Of a stretch of 64,000 nt of DNA, positions 25,080-37,144 are shown piece after piece (position 1 is the stretch's first letter; every line of letters starts with the position of its first letter). This stretch comes from Anopheles merus. Taxonomy: Eukaryota > Arthropoda > Insecta > Diptera > Culicidae. The DNA lies in assembly GCF_017562075.2 (NCBI RefSeq), contig NC_054081.1:21671977-21735976 (forward strand), read 5' to 3'. The translations under genes and the position numbers were made by a program. The notes under the pieces are model-generated. The model ran no database searches. It was not told the DNA's origin and saw only the letters and a program-made list of their open reading frames with translations.

Positions 25080-25082
<3 letters not shown>
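24719..25082. mobile_element. TA-flanked MITE, CAGGCGGTCCCC family
   Basis: 364 bp with ends CAGGCGGTCCCCGAG and CTCGGGGACCGCCTG, TA at 24717-24718 and 25083-25084. The right TA has become the start of a (TA)n tract. No ORF. Ends and size match a pogo/Tigger-like MITE. Confidence 0.8.

Positions 25083-25151
<69 letters not shown>
25083..25151. repeat. (TA)n microsatellite, copy 1
   Basis: Pure TA repeat beginning exactly at the MITE target duplication. In the second duplication copy it is longer (30821-30909) and continuous with the poly(T) that follows. Confidence 0.95.
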
Positions 25152-25153
<2 letters not shown>

Positions 25154-25270
25154 TCTTCTTCTTCTTTGGCTCAACAACCGATGCCGGTCAAGGCCTACCA
25201 ACCCCACTTGTGGGGTTGGCTTTCAGTGACTTATTGATTTCCCCCCATAGCAGGATAGTCAGTCCTACGT
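25152..25270 (-). mobile_element. 5'-truncated SINE in the TA tract, only in duplication copy 1
   Basis: Minus strand, tail (GAA)n at the left, body matching the SINE at 33221 (gactgactatcctgctat, aagtcactgaaagcc, aggccttgaccgg), head missing. It splits the TA tract in copy 1 and is absent from copy 2. Confidence 0.8.
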
Positions 25271-25392
25271 AAATATATATATATATTTATATATATTTTT
25301 TTTTTCTTGAATCAAACTTCTCATTTTTGTCATGGTACTGAGCATTCTTAAGCATATGGAGAACAATGTTTTAAAAAATAAACCAGTACAAT

Positions 25393-25878
25393 CGGCCTCA
25401 GCACCATTTTTCGATCGAAAAAATTCGATAGGCGCTCACGTAAAACTGACAGTATAACTATTTCTTTCATACTCCTATATGAAGTCGATTCCCATCGAGT
25501 TCAGTATTTATTGTAGGCTAACCATTTTTTTTAAATATCTAACAAATAATTTTTATCACCCAAAATATTGAAAAAGAACCAAAACAATTACCCACTTGCT
25601 TTCACATAACGTTTTTCAAAACCATTAACCTTGATTTATGGCATTTTTCTAATATTCGAAAATTTCCGCAGCTCAATGAGTTGCGGATTTTTCGCCATAC
25701 AAAGCAGAACGATCGAATTTTTGTAGCATAGTTCATTTTGCTCGTGAGTGTCATGGTATACCAGTTTTCAAAAAGACCAGTAAAATGAACACCTTGGCGG
25801 CGAAATGAGTGTCAAATGACACCAAAATGACAGCCGGATCGATCGAATTTTTTCGATCGAAAAATTGTGCTGAGGCCG
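25393..25878. mobile_element. MITE with CGGCCTCAGCAC ends, copy 1
   Basis: Left CGGCCTCAGCACCATTTTTC and right ...AATTGTGCTGAGGCCG. A second right-end-like sequence, also ending GTGCTGAGGCCG, lies at about 26070-26085 and repeats the preceding 0.2 kb in diverged form. Non-coding; TSD unclear. Confidence 0.65.
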
Positions 25879-26103
25879 AATAACTTCATTTTTCACGGAA
25901 AACAATTTAAACATGTTAAATTGTATGTAGTGGCCACTTTATTTTGCCGGCCACTGTATCAGTTAAAAAAAAAAAGTAAAATGAACCAGCAAAAAAAGCA
26001 AATGAACCTTTGCGGCGAAATTAATGTCAAATGACACCGACATGACAACCAGATCGATCGACAGCCAGAAATTGTGCTGAGGCCGACTTTCTTATGTACT
26101 TAA

Positions 26104-26240
26104 TTATCCGGCGCTAGAACCGCTTAATGTCTTGCTCTGCCTCAGGAGTGTCCGAAACCGCTCACGGTCTAGCGCTTTCGTGTGCCAATCCGTTATCCCG
26201 GCCTTAATGGCAAAAACCTCCACGTCATCATGTCACCTCA
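26104..26240 (-). mobile_element. 3' fragment of an RTE-type LINE, copy 1
   Basis: Matches, with some divergence, the 3' end of the full-length RTE at 55940-59246 (ttatccggc..., gtgtccgaaaccgctcacgg, ccgttatcccggccttaatgg). Only about 137 bp remain; the opposite strand encodes the C-terminal RDRERFRT-type end. It lies directly at the duplication junction. Confidence 0.75.
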
Positions 26241-28389
26241 ATTGTTTTCGATCTCGCTATCTGAGATACAACACAACCATTGGCACCACCATCTTTGCGA
26301 TCGGCTATGCTGTTGGGGGTATTAAAAAGACACACGATCTAAGTAAACGTGCGTGTGATATGTTGCACATTTATTTCTAATTCAGCTAGCGGACGCAAGT
26401 GGAAACAACATTTTGAATTGAATCCATACAAACGAGGATTCTGGATTTGTTTTTTACGGTGCGCGTATGGTGCTGCACCTGTCCGTCCAGAATCTGGTGG
26501 CTTGTTGGTTTGGAGTAGTTATCATGACGCCGATTGACCGGCAATGCCTTGGAATGGGTTCGGATTGGTAGGTTCTTGTTTTGGTCGAGTGCATTCCGTT
26601 GATATGTCGCGCCACAGCGGGACACCCGGCAGCAACAAAGTCATGACAAACTCGTCCCCGGTAAGGATGGCGCTTCAAAGTTCTTTTTCTTATTATTATT
26701 CTTGTAATTACGGCCTACGCGATCATGCCGGCCTTTTCAGGACTTGAGTACCGCGTAGCCGGATAGTCTCCCCTTGCTACGGCGGACGGTTCATACGCGG
26801 TTAGAACCCACGACGGGCATGCAGATGTGCGGAATGATGGCGGTGTCGCGGGCCCGCTCCTATCCAGCGTGCAACTTGCATACTGCCACACTGTCTCCTG
26901 CTCGATGCATACGCTGCAGGCAGGGGGAAGGATGCACCTCCACGATAAAAAAACACGGCCATGAACCAGCGGCAGACCTAACGATAGGCGGACTAGGCGG
27001 TCGCCGAAGATCTCTGGTCTGTAGTATGCCGTATGTCTACAAGTGGACAGATTATTAGCAACAAGGGCCCCCGGAAAGATGGTCTTTAGGGCTCCGTGGC
27101 TGGAGAAAACCATTTGCACCTCCCCTCCCCCCATGGCGACTACAATTTTAGGGCCTGTGACCGATTATCGTAGGGGTCCCATGGCCACCCCCCTTCCCGC
27201 CGGCAATTTAAGTATACTGTTCAATCTCCCAACAGCTGTGTGCCACTACCCCCTCCTACCTGTCATCAGTTACCATTGACAGGGGCCTCAATTCGTCTTT
27301 CCGCCTTTCATGAACACCTTCCTTTCTTTGACCGATGGATCATAACATTTCGGAAGAAAACACATTTGGCGACAGTTTTGCACACACACGCACGCTCATA
27401 CCCTTGCGCAGACGGCTCAGCATATCTGTGTAATCTACAACATACGAAAGCAAAAGCTTAGTGTAACATAGTTATTCTTAATGCTTAACACGTTCAGACC
27501 GATGGCAGGCCCCACTGCCTGCCAGTGAACTTTCCAGCCTGCGTTCTAGGTGCTGGTGGAAAGGAAAGTTGATGAAAATCAGCGCCGGGATGAACGTGTT
27601 AATGCGAATTAGGATTCTGCACATTGCACAGCAAACCCTCCATCGTGAGCTAGCGTTTCCTTAGTCATTTTTACATTGCAGCAATTGAACTTATTGCGCT
27701 TTTTTGGTTTGATTTGTGAAAGTACAACTTCATCGCCGCAATGTTTGTTAACGGCATTTTTGGCGCCACAACAGCTCGCGAGCATTGACCACACGCGAGA
27801 AAGAGATAGCGCTAGGGAGGGAAAGAGCACGGACGATGGCTGACAACGATTGGCCGTCTGACACACCAACACATCCAAACCTTCGGCAGCGCGCTCAGGC
27901 GAGGGGAATGAGGCGGAGCCAGGGACGGGCAGCTCGACGAGCTGCTCGACAAATTTGCCGTTGGAGAGAAAAGGAAGGCATGATAAAATTCTCAGAACGC
28001 CATAACGCCTTCCGTCGCTTTGCACAGCGGGTTTCTTCGAATGCTAGAAACCAACTGACTTTATTTTCCATTATTGTTACCAACGCTTAATGTGACCGGT
28101 TGGCTTACGGTATCGATATGCATATATCGATCAGCATATCGATACCCAAGTTATTCAACCCGCCGCATCAGCAGTTTGATGCCGATGTGCTAACTCGCGT
28201 AACGCTAGCGTAACGTAGAGGGCTGAGCCTTACTTTTCCCCACATATATTATAATATAACTTTATTTCATCTTTTCATACATTAATTCGGTTGTTCTTGA
28301 TGTATAAATTAATAAATGATTACACACAATTTACTAGAAAAACTTAAATCAAATTCAGGCGTCCCCCGAGTTTCGACGATTCGCAAATA

Positions 28390-30402
28390 CTGTCTGTTCC
28401 CGAATTACGCGGTTTCTGCGTTCCCGATGAATCCGCGTAACTCGAACATCCGCGTATGTCGAATTTCACTTTTTTTTTACTTTTTTAATTTTATTTTGTA
28501 CTTTTATACACTTTATAATTTATTTGATATGATTCGTGCAGAAAATTCTAATATTTCTGGCTTTTAAGCGGTTTCAATTTGTTAGCCAAAATGCAATTTA
28601 TAACGAACTTGAAACAAATTGTAACGATTTGACATAAAAGTGTCGATTATCTGATTCAAACGGAAAAGTATCAAACAAAACCGCGCTACACGAACTGAAA
28701 TGAAATCAATATTATACAAGCTTGTTAGAGACTTCTTTCGTTCACTCGAGACATTGCTACCAAATTGATCTGAAATGGCTATGTTTGTTAAAACAAACAG
28801 CAACGCGTAACGCAGGAAGTATCGTACCAATTTATAATTATTTCTACGTGTGGCATATTATTGTTCTTTAAATGTGTTTAGCAATGTCATGAAAAGTTGC
28901 GCTTGTGGTATGATTTTCTTATTTCTGTTTATTCTGTTGTTCCCATCCTTTTTCCAGTGAATAATTACAAAAAAATCCCTTTTGAATGTAATTACATTCA
29001 ATTCGTGTGGTTTAAAAATATGAATTTAGTAGTCAAACCATAAAACAAAACCGCTTTCCATAGCTTTAACCTGGCGGAAAGCTGTTGGACAAAAAAACAG
29101 TCTCCGTTTGAGTCAGGTAATGCTAATGACCTTCGGTCAGTTCGATGTATCAAACCAGAGACAAATCGAGTGCTCTAATACGGATCATAATAGAAAATGA
29201 GCATTTTTGATACTTTTTCTCAAGCAGTTGAGTCACATAATCGGCACTTAAATCTGTCAAATTTAGAAAACCGCGTAGGGTAACTGTACCAGTTTTCGGC
29301 AGTGTACCTATTTTCGGCAGGGTAGCTAAAAACGTGAAATTCTGCACAAATGTGGTAAAAAATTTCACAAAACACAATTTTGTAGTAAAGTGTAATTATT
29401 TGATATTCACATACGAAGTTTCACACCATTTCATTACGTATTTTTCAAAATATCAAATAAATTGTGCTTTTTTTTGGCAGCTTTGCTGTCAGCCAATGGT
29501 TCGGCAGGTTTTGTGATTAAGAGAATCAGAACAGTAAAACAATGAAAAAGTGGTGTATATTAAAGATTTTATGCTTATTTAATTCATTCGAACTTGCTCG
29601 GAATTTTAAAATCACGATAAATAAGTTATTTTTCACTTTAAATGCTGCCGAAAATAGGTACACAGTAAATGTTCATTTTTGACAGCTCAATGTTGTGGGC
29701 TGCTGCCGAAACTCGGAACAATAACACACCTTGGATTTGGCTGAATATTCCTTTTAAACTTGATCAGAACACTACAATGCGTATGTAGACACATAAAATG
29801 ACCTTTCTTATACCAAATATCACCAATTTTACGACAAATAATGCTCTAAATTAAGAGAAAAACAAATATTTGTAAGCCAGTTCGCATCGTACGCTATAAC
29901 CATCAAACTGTCAATGGCTGCTCTGTTTAAACGTCGCATCAAAATGGCTGTCAAAACGGACCAAAATAAGCAACATTTAATTAATAATTAAAGTGCTTTT
30001 TAACACCAATCTTAGGAAAGTAAGAGTGTTAAGTTGCTTTAAACATTTTTTTGTACATATTTACATTGATAAAAACATTTTCTGACCCGTATTCGCGCTG
30101 CCGAAAATAGGAACACAGCCTGCCGAAAATAGGAACAAACTGCCGAAAATAGGAGCAAAATCAATGTTTGCATTTTCACGAATAGTTATGAAAAAGGGCT
30201 TTGAACCGGCAAATAAAAAATAGTGTAACATATTATGATAGTTTATCAACCAGAATAACATCACTTTCATGAAAAATAATAAAAAATGTTTATTTGTGAG
30301 CAGTTTTTGTGAAACTGCTGCACTAGCGTGACGAAAACTGGTACAGTTACCCTATCTCCAAATCCGCGTAAGTCGAGAACCGTGTAACTCGAGAACAGAC
30401 TG
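28390..30402. mobile_element. TA-flanked element with CAGTCTGTTC ends, duplicated copy
   Basis: Copy of 22652-24664 carried by the tandem duplication, including the nested GGGTAACTG element at 29278-30352. Confidence 0.65.
29278..30352. mobile_element. nested MITE with GGGTAACTGTACCAG ends, duplicated copy
   Basis: Copy of 23540-24614. Confidence 0.75.
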
Positions 30403-30456
30403 TACGACGATTTTGATTTTGACAGTTTAAAGATGTCATTGAGATGATATTTAATA

Positions 30457-30817
30457 CAGGCGGTCCCCGAGAAACACGGTTAATGGGGACCGAAAACGGT
30501 CGCAAAATACCGCTTATCTCGAGTTTCCGCGTAAGTCGAATCTCGTGATTTCCAGCCAAAATATCACTAATTTTCGTGCAATTTTGCAAGCACGGGGTAG
30601 TTTAAGCCACCAAATTAATTATTTGATATGTTTCTACTGATTTGAACAGTTTTAAACCTTTTGAAATGGTATTTCACATTCGATCAATACGGAAATTATT
30701 TGGTATTTCACAATGGATCTGTCAAATTAGTACAATTTGCTCAAAGAACTGTCAAATTTGGAAAACCGTGTATCTCCGAATCCGCGTATAAGAGGTACCG
30801 TGTATCTCGGGGACCGC

Positions 30818-30820
<3 letters not shown>
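30457..30820. mobile_element. TA-flanked MITE, CAGGCGGTCCCC family, duplicated copy
   Basis: Copy of 24719-25082. Confidence 0.8.

Positions 30821-30909
<89 letters not shown>
30821..30909. repeat. (TA)n microsatellite, copy 2
   Basis: Pure TA tract, about 90 bp, uninterrupted by the SINE seen in copy 1. Confidence 0.95.
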
Positions 30910-30912
<3 letters not shown>

Positions 30913-31001
30913 TTCTTGAATCAAACTTCTCATTTTTGTCATGGTACTGAGCATTCTTAAGCATATGGAGAACAATGTTTTAAAAAATAAACCAGTACAA
31001 T

Positions 31002-31487
31002 CGGCCTCAGCACCATTTTTCGATCGAAAAAATTCGATAGGCGCTCACGTAAAACTGACAGTATAACTATTTCTTTCATACTCCTATATGAAGTCGATTC
31101 CCATCGAGTTCAGTATTTATTGTAGGCTAACCATTTTTTTTAAATATCTAACAAATAATTTTTATCACCCAAAATATTGAAAAAGAACCAAAACAATTAC
31201 CCACTTGCTTTCACATAACGTTTTTCAAAACCATTAACCTTGATTTATGGCATTTTTCTAATATTCGAAAATTTCCGCAGCTCAATGAGTTGCGGATTTT
31301 TCGCCATACAAAGCAGAACGATCGAATTTTTGTAGCATAGTTCATTTTGCTCGTGAGTGTCATGGTATACCAGTTTTCAAAAAGACCAGTAAAATGAACA
31401 CCTTGGCGGCGAAATGAGTGTCAAATGACACCAAAATGACAGCCGGATCGATCGAATTTTTTCGATCGAAAAATTGTGCTGAGGCCG
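31002..31487. mobile_element. MITE with CGGCCTCAGCAC ends, duplicated copy
   Basis: Copy of 25393-25878. Confidence 0.65.
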
Positions 31488-31711
31488 AATAACTTCATTT
31501 TTCACGGAAAACAATTTAAACATGTTAAATTGTATGTAGTGGCCACTTTATTTTGCCGGCCACTGTATCAGTTAAAAAAAAAAGTAAAATGAACCAGCAA
31601 AAAAAGCAAATGAACCTTTGCGGCGAAATTAATGTCAAATGACACCGACATGACAACCAGATCGATCGACAGCCAGAAATTGTGCTGAGGCCGACTTTCT
31701 TATGTACTTAA

Positions 31712-31848
31712 TTATCCGGCGCTAGAACCGCTTAATGTCTTGCTCTGCCTCAGGAGTGTCCGAAACCGCTCACGGTCTAGCGCTTTCGTGTGCCAATCCG
31801 TTATCCCGGCCTTAATGGCAAAAACCTCCACGTCATCATGTCACCTCA
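31712..31848 (-). mobile_element. 3' fragment of an RTE-type LINE, duplicated copy
   Basis: Copy of 26104-26240. Confidence 0.75.
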
Positions 31849-31852
31849 ATTG

Positions 31853-33206
31853 TTATCAGTGCGGTTTTGTATAGTGTAGTAGAGACTATTATATAGTAAC
31901 GGAGTGATAATATTATTAACCATCTCCGGGCCTTTTATACCTTTTAGTTTTGAAATGAAACTTTGACATTGTCAAAAATAACTTGATTATTGTAGCTTTA
32001 GGATAATGTTATCGATATTTTTCAAAAGCACCATTTTTTCCTCAAAAGCACAATGAGTCGCCACGAAATGAATCACCAAAGTCTATTATTCATGTTGAAT
32101 AATTGTTGCCCACATGATTTGCTATTCTATGTTTATTAAGATCACCATTTATTTGAAACCTTCTACAACACCTGAAACACCTTACATGAAATAATATTCT
32201 ACTATTTCAGTCCAGAAGATTCAACCCTGAATTATAAGTTTGTGTGCGGATAAAATTCTTAAAATAGAGTTATAGCTGGGCCTTAATTCACAACAAAATA
32301 TTTTATAATAGTTCTGATAGTATCGCCAAATCTACCTGATTCTTGTTCGTAATCTTTTTACCACACGTGACTGTAAGTTATGTACATTCGTTATCAATAA
32401 TATAAGAAGGTTTGTACGAAATTACGAAGAGTATCATTCCAAGCACATCAAACTGTATTAAAATAACGTATAGAAAGATAAATAAGATAATGTATTTACA
32501 TAATTTATCCAATATTTTCATCCGTTTCAGATGCGTAAGCGCACGTGGAATATTTTCATCTTTTTCTTTGAGCAAATATCGTCTAGCACCGAGAATGCAA
32601 TTACGAAAGTACAGTGTTACATCAAACTCGATAAAATCGCGATAGTAGAAATCTTTGCTGTAATAAAACATAAAACAGGAAAAATAATTAATATTAGCTA
32701 TGATACACAGGATTATTTAGAAAGTTACTTGTCCTCTGGTTTTATTTCCGATGCTAGGCGTATAAAGTTGCCATTTTTGAAGTCCCAGTTATTCAAAATA
32801 AAATACTCGAGGGCAATATTCGCCGTGTAGATTTTCCGCTGTAATTTCGCCAAGCTTAAAACAAAGAGATGGTAAGATGGTAAGACGTTAAAAATCGTGA
32901 TTGGATGAGAAAAGGGAGATAACGTTTATAAAAGTAATTTAAACTGTCTTAGGTCCAGGGTTAACCAAGAAGCAAGCAGGGTTTTAAGAAGCAATTAGAA
33001 AAGTGATGGGAATAGTTCCAAAAATTGAGGTACGAATCGAAACTGCCGATCTGGAAAAAAGAGAACGCGGAACGCATGTTCAAAAATGGTTCCTTTAGTT
33101 ACGCTTTTCATTTGCTCTTTTTATAAGTGGATCACTTTAACCATAGGTTTTTAGGCATATCTCAGATACCTGTCTCTACGAGCATCCGTCAAATTGACGG
33201 GTGGGT
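31853..33206. other. AT-rich single-copy-looking sequence
   Basis: No match to other parts of the window. An open frame at 32531-32830 (+) of 99 codons is preceded by a fair splice acceptor (cgtttcag), but has no recognisable domain and AT-driven codon use. I do not call it a gene. Confidence 0.4.
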
Positions 33207-33220
33207 AAGAATACGTATTT

Positions 33221-33418
33221 GGGCCGGTCTGGTGGTACAGTCGTCAACTCGTACGACGTAACAACATTCCCGTCATGGGTTCAAGTCCCGAATAGACCGT
33301 GCCCCTATACGTAGGACTGACTATCCTGCTATGGTAACAATAAGTCAATGAAAGCCAAGCTCACTTCATTAGCGGGTACTGGCAGGCCTTGACAGCGGTT
33401 GTTGTGCCAAAGGACAAG
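33221..33418 (+). mobile_element. tRNA-derived SINE, full length
   Basis: 198 bp. Head with A-box-like ggtggtacagtcg and perfect B box GGTTCAAGTCC (about 33278-33288), then a tRNA-unrelated body and a short GAA-rich tail. Perfect 14-bp target duplications aagaatacgtattt at 33207-33220 and 33419-33432 define both ends. It is the reference copy for the SINEs at 13684 and 25152. It would be transcribed by RNA polymerase III and mobilised by a LINE. Confidence 0.92.
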
Positions 33419-33877
33419 AAGAATACGTATTTAGATTAGATAAAATCATTAAACCGTCAATTTTAGCATCATTATCGGGGCGACTATAGGCTTCGAACGA
33501 CGAGATCCGTTCGCCGCGGTTGTCAGAAGGCGCTCACTTGGCGCTCAATTTTAAAATAACGTACCATTGAGAGACCGTAAGAAGCGCGCGAAAGAATGAG
33601 TTTTACCTGCCGGGGTCGAACGTTCCCGTTTGTATGGGGAGAAATCCGCGAGGTTTTGCGCTGCGGATTTGGAACGAATGTTGTTTTCAATGTAACGTTT
33701 TGCTTTAAATTTTGCTTTAAATGATTGAAGTGATTGGAACTTAGAGGTATGTAACATTTAGGAAATGTTTTGTTATCTATTTCCAATAAAAAAAAGTTTT
33801 CATCAGTTTTGAAAATGTATATAAAAAACATAAAATATATCGGGTAAAATAATGTAATCATATAAATAAATTAAATA

Positions 33878-34085
<208 letters not shown>

Positions 34086-34634
34086 ATTACTAAATGAACA
34101 AAAAATAAATTTGCTCAAATTACTCCTCAAATAATTTACCCAATTTTGTTCTGGCAATCCGCTGAGCAGAATCGATGTGAAACTGCACTATGGCCTTTAG
34201 TGTGGTCAAAACGTTTTTCATTACATTTATAAATTAGAATGTTATAATGTTCGTATAATATAATACAAACAGATTATACAATTTATATCATTTTGCAATA
34301 CAACAACAAACCAACAGGTTATCTGTACGTTTTTTGTTAACTTCTGATATTTTAAGATAGATATTTTACTATTTTGGTCCAACCTCATAAAATCACCAAC
34401 AGTGCAAAGCTCGTGCTGAAAATTTCCTAGAAAAACAAAACAATGCCACTTGACCATGCCGTTTCAAACCGTCGTACTCTGTTCCATGCGGATGGGTTTT
34501 GTGTTGGTTGAACCTCTTATTAATACTACGAAATATTTTGGCGTATTGGTACACGGTATAGCCAAACCAGAGCAGCCGTTTTGTTGACTAGTTGCAGTGG
34601 AACACTTGTTAAAACAAGAAGTGTAGTGATTTCA

Positions 34635-35811
34635 ATGAATATGGCTGTAAGTAAGGCTAATCACATGCAAATCTCTTCATATCGTTTCTAATCTTGTATG
34701 ATACATATTGTAGGACAAAAGAAAAACTACCAATAAGTCTCAGTTCGAGCGACTTATTTCGTTAATCGAGCAGAATAGCGATGTTGTGGGTGATAGGAGT
34801 AAGGGGAGCACCGCATTTTGGGAGGAAGTTTCCAACCAATTAAATTTATTAGGACCACCTATGAAAGATGGCTCAGGCTGGAAAAAAGTAAGTTTACATC
34901 GTAAATTATAATTTCTGAACTAGTATTTTTATATCAATGTTCATCCTATTTATTGTCAGGTCTGGGCAGATTATAAATCAGGGTTAAAAAAAAAGCTCGC
35001 CCACAATAACAGAGAGTATAGGGCTACAGGTGGAGGTCCATGTAATTTGAGTAGTTTCTCTATGATGGAGAAACATGTGATCGAACTGTTAGATTTAAGA
35101 CAGTCCATAGTAGGCACACCCGATCTGCCTATGTTAGGTGTAGATTCACTACAATATGAGCCTCAACCCGGGCCGTCATCACAACTTCAAAAACAACCAC
35201 AACAACAAAAACAAAGTCAACAAAACCCGCAACAGCAGCAACTAACTTCGCAACAGCAGCAGCACACTTCTCAGCAGCAGCAACAACCTTTGCTACAGCA
35301 GCAACAAACTTCACAACAGCAGCAGCGAACTCAACATCAGCTTCAAGAGCAACAACAATCACAACAGCAACAACAATTACAACAACAGCAACATGAAGAT
35401 GAAGATGAAGCAAATGTGCATGGTACACAATTTCATCGCTTTAAAAAGAGAAGTGTTGCTGAACTACAGTTGCTAGAATTTAAAAGGTACAATAGGACAA
35501 CAGAAAAACTGGCAGTCATAAAACAGGAAGAATTAGAATTAAAAAAAGCATTTTTGAGTGTTATAAAAGAATACATTAATGCTAAACGCGCGGTAGCAGA
35601 AAGAGATTTGGATTTGAAACAAAAAATATTCGATTTTAAGGTTGAATTAGCAATTAAGGAATTAGAATTAAGGCAAATTTTGTCATCAAAAGAGTTAGAT
35701 TTAAAATTACAAATATCAAATAGCCAGTTAGAATTAAAAAAAGCAATAGCTAATAAGCAAATTGAGGTTCAAATGTTAAAACTAGAATTAGAGAAAAAAC
35801 GTTTAGCTTAG
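34635..35811 (+). CDS. Harbinger accessory protein, SANT/Myb-like DNA-binding, 3 exons
   Basis: Exons 34635-34646, 34714-34887 and 34960-35811, joined at standard sites (gtaagt/ttgtag and gtaagt/tgtcag); reading frame is kept and gives 345 residues. Residues about 10-90 match the Myb/SANT-like domain of Harbinger accessory proteins: QFERLISLIEQN, FWEEVSNQLN, WADYKSGLKKKL, REYRATGGGP. Residues 136-209 are a Gln-rich tract coded by mixed CAA and CAG. The last 120 residues are charged, heptad-like and probably coiled coil (ELQLLEFKRYNR, LELKKAF, LELEKKRL). The family protein binds element termini and helps carry the transposase into the nucleus. The gene is intact although its partner transposase is broken, and the two are convergent with 152 bp between stops. 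Confidence 0.85.
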
Positions 35812-35963
35812 TAAGTTGTTGCGATGGCACTCAGTATTGAATTTCTTGATTCAATTTGATTCAATTGATTGTATTGATTCAATTTTCGAAAACTACATTA
35901 AAATTGAAAATTTCATAAATTTATTGAATTTCACTGTTACTTTTTCTTTTTTCCTGTTTTCTT

Positions 35964-37144
35964 CTATGAATCTTCTATACCACGTATAATACTATTGAAC
36001 GTCTGTTGCCACTCTATATTGTGTTCAATACACATGTTGTGTAACGCACAACACGTATTGATTATTAGTCCTGCCTTTCTTGGATCGTAATTCAGGGATC
36101 TTTCAGCTCCTAACAGACATCTGAACCGTGATTTTAGGATTCCTATACTTTGCTCCACAGTCATTCTTCCCGACGATATTTTTGAGTTTTCTTGTGCTTC
36201 CACAGAACCCTCATCCGGATCACGATGAGGTCTTACTATCCAAGGTTCTGAGGGATATCCAGCATCTCCTGAATATAAACAGTAGTATTAAAATGTGTTT
36301 TTTACATGATACAAAATTTCAAACTACCAAATAGTCTGTCATTTTGGCCACTTCTATGTAAGTGCTCAAAATAAGCCCGGACTGGACTTACTCTCCAGAT
36401 ATGGGCGTCATGGTTTGATCCTGCAAAACGAGCGTCGATCGCTCTAATCCGGTATTTGTGATCACATACCTTCAATAAACAAAATGTTGTTAGCTTTTGT
36501 TTATGTTTTTGCAAAAAATATAAATATACTTACAATCAAAGCATTGATGCTATAAACGTTCTTCCGGTTTAAATACTGTAGTGGTCGGTTACGTGGTTTT
36601 TTTTTATTTTTATGTGGGTACCATCAACACACATGACGATATTTTCAAATCCACTTTTTTCAAAAAAGAAATCTTTTGCCTCTTGTCGCTCCTCTTCGGA
36701 CATCGCCAATTTAATCCAATCTCTTATTAAATTATGAAGAGGGACTAATGTTTGCTGTAGTACTTTTGAAAACGTTTTTTTGCGCAATTGCAATATGGAA
36801 ATCTTTCCCAACGCCACGTTGGTAGCTTCCGGTTGCAAAAAAAATTAGGCATGCTGCTATTTGTTCTTCCGTGTCGAGTCCATAACATCGTTGAGAATTT
36901 AATTGCGCGTGAAGACCATCAAAAAGGTACAAAATATGGCCTTTGAAACTCTAAAATTTTGAATAAAGCTAAAACAATAATCAATTTCGAGTAAGTAAAC
37001 AGTAGTATATTTAATTCGTTATGGTACATACGCTTCATCAGCAAGAGCGAGAGGATCCGTGTTATTTCGTAGCAATTTGCGATGGCGTATTAATTCTCTC
37101 TTAGCAGCAGCTTCACTAGCACAAACATTTGTTATGAACATCAT
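35964..37144 (-). pseudogene. Harbinger transposase (HARBI1-like DDE), frameshifted
   Basis: Four exons can be traced: 37144-37032, 36950-36534, 36469-36328, 36268-35964, with GT-AG junctions. The protein has EEQIAACLIFFATGSYQRGVG (helix-turn-helix region), then VDGTH (first catalytic Asp), GSNHDAHIWR (second Asp), GDAGYPSEPW, and VEQSIGILKSRFRCL with the catalytic Glu, ending in NTCCALHNMCIEHN. The order and all three acidic residues fit DDE_Tnp_4-type transposases. Three frameshifts are visible, all in homopolymers: a missing T in the run near 36930 (KAIF/YLFDGL), one extra A near 36790 (AIAQK), and an A-run change near 36605 (HIKIKK). They could be decay or assembly error; other long ORFs in the window pass similar runs intact. 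Confidence 0.85.

Larger units (their letters stand above)
26245..31852 (+). repeat. large tandem duplication, copy 2 (5.61 kb)
   Basis: Direct repeat of 20506-26244, lacking the SINE fragment. The junction joins ...cacctcaattg to ttttcgatctcg; copy 2 ends with the same cacctcaattg followed by ttatcag. The 2-bp tt shared at the ends is compatible with end joining at microhomology. It could be a real recent duplication or two haplotypes joined by the assembler. Confidence 0.95.

Noticed and set aside
32531..32830. 99-codon ORF with an upstream splice acceptor
   Set aside because: No recognisable domain, AT-rich composition and no partner exons; too weak to call.
33221..33300. Possible tRNA gene because of A- and B-box matches
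   Set aside because: No cloverleaf, no anticodon arm, target duplications and a GAA tail show a SINE.
35129..35428. 99-codon Val/Ala-rich minus-strand ORF
   Set aside because: Antisense of the CAA/CAG tract of the SANT-like gene.
36128..36334. Plus-strand ORF opposite the Harbinger transposase
   Set aside because: Shadow of the transposase exons on the other strand.
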